Position numbers and translations under genes: made by a program
Notes under the pieces: model-generated
Told to the model about the DNA's origin: nothing
The model's input: only the letters and a program-made list of their open reading frames with translations
The model's database searches: none
Shown: positions 1 to 5,956 of the stretch, one piece after another
Numbering within the stretch: the stretch's first letter is position 1
How the letters are laid out: each line of letters opens with the position of its first letter
Assembly (NCBI GenBank): GCA_030611115.1
Contig: JAUWQK010000076.1
Location: 1-7,244 of the forward strand
Source: Deltaproteobacteria bacterium
GTDB taxonomy: Bacteria; Desulfobacterota; Desulfobacteria; Desulfobacterales; ETH-SRB1
Direction of reading: 5' to 3'
DNA: 7,244 nt

Positions 1-52
1 GTTCATAAGCACGTTTTTCCCTTTGGATTCCATTTTCGGAATACGCAATAAT

Positions 53-81
53 GCGCAACTAATGAATAAAATATGTTGCGC
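53..81. repeat. 7-bp inverted repeat, possible operator upstream of fic
   Basis: GCGCAAC (53-59) and GTTGCGC (75-81) are perfect inverted copies separated by 15 bases. The right arm covers the putative -35 of the fic promoter. No T-run follows, so a terminator is unlikely. The spacing would suit a dimeric DNA-binding protein; the winged helix at the end of the Fic protein itself is one candidate binder, by inference only. Confidence 0.3.
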
Positions 82-104
82 TATCTTGTTCAATATCGTA
101 TAGT
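75..104 (+). promoter_or_regulatory. Candidate sigma70-type promoter of the fic gene
   Basis: A TTGCGC hexamer (76-81) is followed after exactly 17 bases by TATAGT (99-104). The second is one base from the consensus -10; the first keeps only the TTG of the consensus -35. Transcription would start near 111, giving a leader of about 45 bases before the fic start at 156. The -35 lies inside the right arm of an inverted repeat (53-59 and 75-81), which suggests repressor control. This is a reading by eye, and A+T-rich DNA yields such matches often. Confidence 0.35.
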
Positions 105-130
105 TTCTGCAAGTTTCGCTTTTTTGCAAA

Positions 131-150
131 CGTCTCATTTAGACGAAGGA
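131..150 (+). promoter_or_regulatory. Small hairpin abutting the fic ribosome-binding site
   Basis: CGTCT (131-135) and AGACG (141-145) can pair as a 5-bp stem with a 5-base loop. The Shine-Dalgarno stretch GAAGGA (145-150) starts at the last stem base, five bases before the ATG at 156. The stem could slightly limit ribosome access, or it may be accidental. The Shine-Dalgarno supports 156 as the fic start. Confidence 0.3.
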
Positions 151-155
151 TTCGC

Positions 156-1283
156 ATGCTCTCTTTTACCCCAAGCCAAAAAATAGAAAACAGACTGAAA
201 ATTCTCCAGGGGTTATTAGCTGAAACATATAAAGATCTGGAGACGTTATCTCCTGATGAGACGAGGTATATTCATCGTTGTGCCTTTATCAGCAACATCG
301 GGGCTTCAACCAGAATAGAAAACGCTGTTCTAACAGACCAGGAAATCGAATGGATCGATACCACTTTGAATGAACATGGTAACGCAACCGCTTTTGAGGA
401 GAAGAAATCTTTTATTCTGGACAAACTTTCAAAGGATAGAGAACGAAGTGTTGAAGAGGTAGTTGGTTGCCGACAAGTGCTGACAACTGTTTATCTGCAA
501 GCCGATGAACTCTTCCCTCTATCAGAAGTTACTATTCGCGGACTTCATCATGATTTACTCCGGTACTATCCTAAAGCGTCAAGTTATGCAGGAGGATACA
601 AGACAGCACCGAACAGAGTTGTCTCTATCAATCACGAAACCGGAGAGAAACGTGTGGTATTAGAGCCCTCTCCTCCCGGCATTATAACGGCGACTGCCAT
701 GTCAGAGCTGACCAACTGGTATAATACCGCAATCCAAGACTATCCGTGGCCCATATTAGTTGCCACTGAATTTGTATTTCGTTTTCTGGCCATCCACCCA
801 TTCCAAGATGGGAATGGGCGATTGGGACGGGCGCTTTTTATCCTGGCTTTATTCCACTCCGGCGATAAGTATCTAACGAGTATTACGCCCTACATTGCTA
901 TTGATCGCCACATTGAGCAAAACCATACACTTTATTATTCCATCCTTCACCAATGTTCGGAAGGCAAGTTTAAAGCAGACCACACACAATATAAATTAGA
1001 GCCGTTAGCCTGGTTTTTCATCAATATTCTGGAATCTTCTTTAGCCGATATTGAGATTTATCGTAAGCGGTATAACAACCTGCAAAAGCTTTCGGAATCA
1101 GCATCGACTGTTTTGAACTGTTTTAGATCCAGCCCGGAAAAACGTCTGAAGGTTGGTGATATCGTAGAAAAGACAGGCCTTCCTCGCCGGACTGTACAAT
1201 ATGCTCTTAAGACACTTACAAAACAAGAAATACTCCAGATACTGGGGCGGGGTGCCGGAAGCCGCTATCAACTTGTGTTTTGA
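156..1283 (+). CDS. Fic family protein (AMP-transferase) with C-terminal winged helix
   Basis: Fic enzymes usually transfer AMP from ATP to a hydroxyl side chain of a target protein in the cytoplasm. The core motif is complete: H214-P-F-x-D218-G-N-G-R222-x-x-R225, with the catalytic histidine and the phosphate-binding loop. An N-terminal inhibitory motif of the form S/T-x-x-x-E-G/N is visible as S51-T-R-I-E55-N56, which places it in class II, the group silenced by its own N-terminal helix. The flap and target-docking segment is around residues 143-158. Residues about 316-375 form a winged helix-turn-helix (HTH about 333-354), a frequent tail in this group that suggests DNA binding or autoregulation. 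The 375-residue length is normal and nothing looks broken. The start at 156 has GAAGGA five bases upstream. The gene lies upstream of the restriction-modification remnants on the same strand, but a 137-base gap separates them and its base composition is richer in GC. The target is unknown; a toxin, defence or regulatory role is possible. Confidence 0.92.
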   Translation: MLSFTPSQKIENRLKILQGLLAETYKDLETLSPDETRYIHRCAFISNIGASTRIENAVLTDQEIEWIDTTLNEHGNATAFEEKKSFILDKLSKDRERSVEEVVGCRQVLTTVYLQADELFPLSEVTIRGLHHDLLRYYPKASSYAGGYKTAPNRVVSINHETGEKRVVLEPSPPGIITATAMSELTNWYNTAIQDYPWPILVATEFVFRFLAIHPFQDGNGRLGRALFILALFHSGDKYLTSITPYIAIDRHIEQNHTLYYSILHQCSEGKFKADHTQYKLEPLAWFFINILESSLADIEIYRKRYNNLQKLSESASTVLNCFRSSPEKRLKVGDIVEKTGLPRRTVQYALKTLTKQEILQILGRGAGSRYQLVF

Positions 1284-1420
1284 GATAACAAGAAAGGAAT
1301 AAAGACGCTGGTGAAATTGGGAGGTTGCTGCCAGGATATACATGGAACGGCATGTCGGATATATTTCAGTTTGCTTATGCAAATCTGTAACTGATACAAT
1401 AAATTTAAAGGGATTAATCA
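1284..1420. other. Junction gap between fic and the mod remnant
   Basis: This short gap appears to be a recombination scar. One forward frame is open for 33 codons (1289-1387, stop TAA 1388-1390). It translates to a protein-like tail containing PGYTWNGMSDIFQFAYANL, which I cannot assign and which has no convincing start. A weak imperfect hairpin (ACATG 1340-1344 with CATGT 1351-1355) has no T-run, so I see no terminator for fic. No Mod-like sequence is recognisable in any forward frame here; the frame of the mod fragment has a TAA at 1415-1417. Confidence 0.4.
1370..1400 (+). promoter_or_regulatory. Candidate promoter and palindrome ahead of the mod remnant/trlF operon
   Basis: TTGCTT (1371-1376) is followed after 18 bases by TACAAT (1395-1400), one base from the consensus -10. 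The -35 sits inside a 14-base inverted repeat (TTTGC 1370-1374, TTAT, GCAAA 1379-1383) that could be an operator. The expected transcript start, about 1407, falls at the AAAGGG Shine-Dalgarno of the next frame, so the leader would be very short. If real, this promoter could drive the truncated operon from within the scar. Confidence 0.3.
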
Positions 1421-1726
1421 ATGGATGGCAAATCGCTGGATATAAAACAGGATGCCAGTGAAGAATACATGCTGTATGAATTGCTGCTCAAATCCGGTCG
1501 CGATCTGAATTCAAAAATTGAAAGTACAGATAATTATTACAGAATAAATGACGGCGAAATGGTTGTCGCTCTTTCAAAGATTGATGAAAAAATAGTTGAT
1601 TCAATCCTTGAAGTCAAACCTCAGATATTTATCACGCTTGACAAACTGTTTGAAAACAACGACCAGTTAAAAACAAATACTTTGCTGCAGATGAAAGATG
1701 CCGGCATTGAATTTAAGGTAGTGTGA
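1421..1726 (+). pseudogene. mod: C-terminal remnant of a type III restriction-modification methyltransferase (Mod)
   Basis: The 101-residue frame resembles the extreme C-terminus of type III Mod proteins. There is a helix with LYELLLKSGRDL (18-29), then a short strand-rich segment ending in the characteristic NDQLKTN (80-86) and a DAGIEFKVV tail (93-101). A complete Mod is typically about 550-700 residues and carries the DPPY and FxGxG methyltransferase motifs; none of that is present here or upstream, so the fragment cannot methylate DNA. It does have a plausible Shine-Dalgarno (AAAGGG, 1407-1412) eight bases before the ATG, so it may still be translated. Its TGA (1724-1726) lies just upstream of the trlF Shine-Dalgarno and start, so its translation may bring ribosomes to trlF. 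Assignment is from remembered family sequence, not a search. An alternative is an independent small protein derived from the Mod tail. Confidence 0.75.
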
Positions 1727-1730
1727 AATT

Positions 1731-1736
1731 GGAGGA
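1731..1736 (+). promoter_or_regulatory. Strong Shine-Dalgarno deciding the trlF start
   Basis: GGAGGA lies four bases before ATG 1741. It would be inside the coding region if the in-frame GTG at 1723 were used, and the next residues after ATG 1741 (MSVFKNGSVWLKADFHLHT) begin just as I would expect for this family. ATG 1741 is therefore preferred over GTG 1723. Confidence 0.75.
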
Positions 1737-1740
1737 AAGC

Positions 1741-4326
1741 ATGAGTGTTTTTAAAAACGGAAGCGTGTGGCTGAAAGCCGATTTTCACCTTCATACAAAA
1801 GCAGATAAGGAATTTAAGTATGATGGTGATGAAAACGATTTTGTGAAAGCCTATGTTAATCAGCTTAAATCAGAAAACATTGGCCTTGGAGTTATTACCA
1901 ACCATAATAAGTTTGATAAAGAAGAAATCAATAAACTGAGAAAACAGGCTGCAAAAAACAATATTTACCTTTTGCCTGGCATTGAATTTTCTCTCAAAGA
2001 AGGCATTCACATATTAATCGTATTTAATGACAAATGGTATAAGGGGCATGAAAATAATATTCAGGACTTTTTAAACAGCGCTTTTTACGGAATTACGAAT
2101 GCCGATATACCGCCATATCCGAATTCAAATTTCGACTTAAATGAAACAGTAGATAAGCTGGACCAAATAGGCCATGATTATTTTATCGTAATGGCACATG
2201 TCGACGCTGACAGCGGTCTTTTTAACGTTCTTTCAGGAAGGACGCTTGATGCTTTTGCACAGAATGAATCCTTTAACCGTGTTTTGGCAGTGCAGAAAAG
2301 TGGAAACAGAGACAAGTATAACCGATTATGCTCACTAGCGAACAGACAGTTAGCTTGTGTTGAGGGTTCTGATAATGCAGAAAAAGGCATCGATGCAATT
2401 GGAAAAGGGAGAATTACATATATAAAAATTGGTGACTTTAATTTTGAAGCGGTAAAATATGCGCTGACAGATATAAACGATCGAATAAGGTCAAAGGAAA
2501 AACCAGTAACAAACAATTCCTATATTAAATCAATTTCTTTTGAGGGCGGGTTATTAGACAGGACAGAAATAAATTTTTCTCCTGAACTGAATAATTTTAT
2601 CGGTATCAGGGGCAGCGGCAAATCATCTATTCTTGAAATACTTCGCTACACACTTGGAATTTCATTAGGCAATCAGGCAAGTGACAGAGAATATAAAAAC
2701 AGCCTTATTGAGCATGTATTAAAAAGCGGTGGTAAAGTGATAACTACTGTTGTTAATGAACATAGAAAAGAATACCGGATCGAGAAAATATATGGTCAAA
2801 AGGAAGATATTTATGCAAATGGAGAGCGTATAGACGCGCCCTCTATTGACACTGTATTTAAAACACCGGTTTATTTTGGCCAAAAAGACCTTTCTAATAA
2901 AAATATTGATTTTGAAGCAGACCTCGTTAAGAAGCTTATCGGAAACAGACTTGAAAATATCAAATCAAAAATAGCCATTAAGATTGCAGAAATTGAAAAT
3001 GTCATCACAGCTTCTAAAAAGCTTGATAATATTGATGAACTAAAGAAAGAGATAAATGAGGCTGCCGAGAAGGCAAAATACCAGATCGCAGTGTATAAAG
3101 AGAAAGGGGTTGAAGGCAAACTGCGTCAGCAGAGCCGATTCGATTCCGATATCTCAAGATTTAAGGAATCTTTAAGTGAAATATCAAAGTTTAAAAATGA
3201 AATTGAAGCCTTGATAAATGACCACGCAATTTTTTTCAATCAAACCGGTTTTGAGTCTGAAGAAAACAAGGAAATATTTATCGAAGCTGATAACTTGTTC
3301 AGGCAGCTTGCAATTGAGTTCAATAAATTAAATAAAATCAAATCAAATACGGAACAATATGAAATCACATTTATTGAACTGTTCAATAAATTAAATGAAA
3401 AAAAGGAAAATCTTAAAGAAGATTTCGCTAAAATTAAAAGAAAAATAGACATCCCAAACCTTAATCCTGATGACTTTCTCAAACTTAATCGTCAAATTGA
3501 AATATCCAGATTAAAGCTTATTGAAATAGAAAAGTCTGAAAAGAAAAAAACTGAATATAATACTTCTTTAAACAAAAAAATATCCGAACTGAATAAGTTA
3601 TGGCATGAGGAATATAAGATACTGGAAAAAGAAGTAAAGAGAATTAATGAATACGAAAAATCGCTTTCAATTACAGTTGAATACAAAGGAAGAGAAGATA
3701 AATTTTTAAATAAACTCAAAGAAAATTTTAAAGGAAGCGGTATAAGAGAAGCGACTTATAATTCAATTAAATCAGCGTACAAAGATTTTATTGAAATATA
3801 CAGAGATATGAAAAATCTGAATTCAAATCTGAATATAAGTGAAAATTTATTAGCTGAATTTAAAAAGCGGTTTGAAGACAATATTTTTAATTTAATTTCA
3901 TTTCGTGTGGAAGACAAGTTTATAATTAACTATAATGACAAACCGTTAAAAGACCATTCTCTCGGACAGAGAGCAACAGCGCTAATACTATTCCTTCTTG
4001 CTCAAAAAGAGACTAATGTGTTAATAATTGATCAGCCGGAAGATGATTTGGATAACCAGACGATTTATGAAGATGTTATAAAGGCGATAAAATCTTTAAA
4101 AGGCAATATGCAGTTCGTTTTTGCAACACATAATGCGAATATTCCGGTTCTTGGCGACAGCGAAAAGATACTCTCATGCAAATATTCGGAATCAAAAATT
4201 GAAGTTCATGATGGGACGATTGACAATTATGACACACAGAAACAAATTGTTACAATAATGGAAGGCGGAGAAGAAGCTTTCAACCGCCGTAAAAACATAT
4301 ATGAATTATGGAGTATTAAAAAATGA
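1741..4326 (+). CDS. trlF: TrlF family PHP-domain / SMC-like AAA-type ATPase
   Basis: This 861-residue protein (867 if GTG 1723 is used) fuses a PHP metal-dependent phosphoesterase domain to an SMC/RecN-like ATPase. The PHP part (about 10-250) shows H16-x-H18, TNH55N, GIE82F, H90, MAH153VD and GSD211, the usual order of metal ligands, though the last motif reads SDNA rather than the common SDAH. The ATPase part has Walker A GIRGSGKSS (288-296, lysine 294), a long Lys/Glu/Asn-rich coiled coil (about 390-690), an ABC signature HSLGQR (739-744), Walker B VLIIDQPEDDLDN (760-772) with the catalytic-glutamate position in QPEDD, and an H-loop ATHN (795-798). Such proteins probably sense DNA or a phage-derived signal with the ATPase and cut nucleic acid or another phosphoester with the PHP domain; the substrate is not shown here. 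It follows the mod remnant and overlaps the next gene by ATGA, suggesting a shared transcript. The gene is A+T-rich, like its neighbours on both sides, and intact. Confidence 0.88.
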   Translation: MSVFKNGSVWLKADFHLHTKADKEFKYDGDENDFVKAYVNQLKSENIGLGVITNHNKFDKEEINKLRKQAAKNNIYLLPGIEFSLKEGIHILIVFNDKWYKGHENNIQDFLNSAFYGITNADIPPYPNSNFDLNETVDKLDQIGHDYFIVMAHVDADSGLFNVLSGRTLDAFAQNESFNRVLAVQKSGNRDKYNRLCSLANRQLACVEGSDNAEKGIDAIGKGRITYIKIGDFNFEAVKYALTDINDRIRSKEKPVTNNSYIKSISFEGGLLDRTEINFSPELNNFIGIRGSGKSSILEILRYTLGISLGNQASDREYKNSLIEHVLKSGGKVITTVVNEHRKEYRIEKIYGQKEDIYANGERIDAPSIDTVFKTPVYFGQKDLSNKNIDFEADLVKKLIGNRLENIKSKIAIKIAEIENVITASKKLDNIDELKKEINEAAEKAKYQIAVYKEKGVEGKLRQQSRFDSDISRFKESLSEISKFKNEIEALINDHAIFFNQTGFESEENKEIFIEADNLFRQLAIEFNKLNKIKSNTEQYEITFIELFNKLNEKKENLKEDFAKIKRKIDIPNLNPDDFLKLNRQIEISRLKLIEIEKSEKKKTEYNTSLNKKISELNKLWHEEYKILEKEVKRINEYEKSLSITVEYKGREDKFLNKLKENFKGSGIREATYNSIKSAYKDFIEIYRDMKNLNSNLNISENLLAEFKKRFEDNIFNLISFRVEDKFIINYNDKPLKDHSLGQRATALILFLLAQKETNVLIIDQPEDDLDNQTIYEDVIKAIKSLKGNMQFVFATHNANIPVLGDSEKILSCKYSESKIEVHDGTIDNYDTQKQIVTIMEGGEEAFNRRKNIYELWSIKK

Positions 4327-5480
4327 ATGCCATTAATAATATAGAACTGATTGATATTATTAAAGCCGGAGAGAATAGTAGAGTTGAGTTTAAACAAGAT
4401 ATAAAACATCAAGATTCTCTTCTTCAGGAAATTGTAGCATTTGCTAATACTGAAGGTGGTCGCATTATTATTGGAGTTCATGATAAGACATTCCAAATAA
4501 TTGGGCTTACAAAAGAACAAAAAGATAATATTGATACAAAAATAGCAAATATAACAAATGATTTAATCAGACCTTTTTTGCAAATAATAACTGACACAAC
4601 TTTAATAGATAATAAACTTCTATTAATAATTACAATTCCAAAAGGAATTAACCAACCATATAATACTAAAGGTGCTATTTACATTAGACAAGGAACCACC
4701 AAGCGGCTACTTTCTGATAAAGATGAAATATTACGCTTCTATCAAAGCTCTGGTAATTTATATGCAGATGAAATGATAGTTGAAAACACATCAATTAAAG
4801 ATGTTGATTTAAATAAAATTAAAAATTATCTGAGCGTTCAAAAAAAGAATGTTAGCAATATCGATAAACAGTTGTTGATAAATTTAGGTGTTTTAAAAAA
4901 TGGAAAACTTTCATTGGGCGGACTTCTTTTTTTTGGGAATAATCCCCAACAGTATAAACCGGTTTTTTTAATTAAAGCAGTCTCATTCTTTGGAAACAGT
5001 ATTGGCGGTAAGGATTATCGGGAAAGTCTTAACATACAAGGAACTATACCTGAAATGTTTGATGCTGGAGTACGCTTTTTTAAGAATAATTTAAAATATA
5101 CTCAACAAGATCAGAATGTTAATTTACCAGGAATTTTAGAGATTGCTCAGGTTGCAATTGAAGAATTACTTCAAAACGCTTTGGTTCACAGGGACTATCT
5201 TAGAAATTCGCCGATACGTTTGTTAATTTTTGATAATCGGATTGAAATAATCAGCCCGGGTAAATTGCCCAATAATTTGACTGTTGAAAATATTAAGTTG
5301 GGAAATGCTGTTGCTCGTAATAACTTACTGGTTAGTTATTGCAGTAAAATAATGATATACAGTGGTTTAGGCTCAGGAATAACTCGTTCACTTGAAGCGC
5401 AACCAAACATTGAATTCAACAACGATATAGACGGAGAGCAGTTTATAGTGAAAATACCAAGGCCTGAAGAAAAACGATGA
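4323..5480 (+). CDS. Schlafen AlbA_2 domain and GHKL-type ATP-binding protein
   Basis: The 385-residue protein has an AlbA_2 (Schlafen-like) domain at about 15-130, recognised by VEFK (21-24), the FANTEGGRIIIGV core (40-52) and IYIRQGTTKRLL (119-130). A C-terminal HATPase_c_4-type ATP-binding domain follows at about 265-380. Its N-box is EELLQNALVHRDY (280-292, N285), with a SPGKLP turn (311-316) and a glycine-rich GLGSGITR lid (348-355). Members are often labelled ATP-binding or RecG-like proteins; the AlbA_2 fold is associated with nucleic-acid binding or cleavage. Many relatives continue into a winged-helix tail, which is absent here: the protein stops soon after the ATPase. It starts by ATGA overlap with trlF, with GGAG (4310-4313) nine bases upstream, and ends by ATGA overlap with the res fragment, so all three were made from one coupled message. 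Function is inferred: an accessory or effector of the restriction-modification operon, probably partnered with TrlF. Confidence 0.87.
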   Translation: MNAINNIELIDIIKAGENSRVEFKQDIKHQDSLLQEIVAFANTEGGRIIIGVHDKTFQIIGLTKEQKDNIDTKIANITNDLIRPFLQIITDTTLIDNKLLLIITIPKGINQPYNTKGAIYIRQGTTKRLLSDKDEILRFYQSSGNLYADEMIVENTSIKDVDLNKIKNYLSVQKKNVSNIDKQLLINLGVLKNGKLSLGGLLFFGNNPQQYKPVFLIKAVSFFGNSIGGKDYRESLNIQGTIPEMFDAGVRFFKNNLKYTQQDQNVNLPGILEIAQVAIEELLQNALVHRDYLRNSPIRLLIFDNRIEIISPGKLPNNLTVENIKLGNAVARNNLLVSYCSKIMIYSGLGSGITRSLEAQPNIEFNNDIDGEQFIVKIPRPEEKR

Positions 5481-5956
5481 AACTCCATTTTGATCCCAAC
5501 CAGCAGTACCAGCTTGACGCTGTAAAGTCCATAATAGATCTTTTTGAAGGTCAGCCTTTAAACCAGGGGGATTTTGGCTTTTCAATCTCTGAAAACGGCC
5601 AGCTTTTTAATGAAAATGGAGTCGGTAACAGGATCGTTCTCTCAGAAGAACAGATTCTGAGCAATCTGCAGGAGGTTCAGAAAAGAAACGGATTCAAAAA
5701 TATATCCGAAGAACTGGATGGAATGCATTTTTCAGTTGAGATGGAGACCGGCACTGGAAAATGGGGTCATTTATTCTTTAACTCCCAGCTCTTCCAGCGA
5801 AATGTTGTTCAACAAGATAGCGGCTGTAACGCACGATCCCTTCAACATAGTCAAAGTCAAAGAGACCTCCCACGAAAAAAGTCCGATTCATCCCCTGGGC
5901 TTCTTCCCAGCGATCAAAATAACGCTGGCGAAACTCTTCAACTCCGACATGCTTGA
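5477..5956 (+). pseudogene. res: N-terminal fragment of a type III restriction enzyme (Res), fused out of context
   Basis: Residues 1-95 match the start of type III Res subunits: MKLHFDPNQQYQLDAV with the Q-motif-like glutamines, LFEGQPLNQGDF (22-33), LFNENGVGNR (43-52), and Walker A METGTGK (89-95). A full Res is usually about 900-1000 residues with a superfamily 2 helicase core and a C-terminal PD-(D/E)XK nuclease; all of that is missing. The match stops at the Walker A lysine codon (5759-5761). The frame then runs on to TAA-type termination at 5954-5956 through DNA that is the antisense of the neighbouring flavoenzyme, giving a 64-residue tail with no meaning as protein. It therefore has neither helicase nor nuclease activity. 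Translation would be coupled to the upstream gene by ATGA; no strong independent Shine-Dalgarno is present. Confidence in the Res identity is high, in translation of the chimera low. Confidence 0.85.
5759..5780. other. Rearrangement junction between the restriction-modification operon and the flavoenzyme block
   Basis: Res-like coding ends at 5761, and the stop codon of the minus-strand flavoenzyme is at 5778-5780, so only 16 bases separate two unrelated convergent genes. Base composition rises from about one-third to about half GC here. No insertion sequence, inverted terminal repeat, attachment core or terminator is visible. A deletion or illegitimate join in the cell is the simplest reading; an assembly chimera cannot be excluded. 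Confidence 0.65.

Noticed and set aside
27..42. Inverted repeat ATTCC/GGAAT near the left edge as a terminator of an upstream gene
   Set aside because: Only a 5-bp stem, low GC and no T-run follows; no upstream gene is visible in the window.
1336..1364. Imperfect hairpin in the fic-mod gap as a fic terminator
   Set aside because: Five paired bases with an interrupted lower stem and no T-run; insufficient for intrinsic termination.
1098..1421. Minus-strand frame across the fic end and the gap
   Set aside because: Its upstream half is the antisense of the Fic winged helix, and the rest lacks motifs and a start signal.
1311..1735. Short direct repeat GTGAAATTGG at 1311-1320 and 1723-1732, considered as a recombination site flanking the mod stub
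   Set aside because: Ten-base exact repeats are expected many times by chance in 7 kb, and the second copy spans the natural Mod stop and trlF Shine-Dalgarno.
1723..1740. GTG at 1723 as the trlF start, overlapping the mod stop
   Set aside because: It would place the strong GGAGGA site inside the gene; ATG 1741 has that site at good spacing and gives the expected N-terminus.
2178..3719. Several open frames of 75-112 codons on the minus strand inside trlF
   Set aside because: They are antisense to an intact, domain-rich protein, have low-complexity Ser/Phe/Leu composition typical of reading A+T-rich Lys/Glu codons backwards, and lack good Shine-Dalgarno sites.
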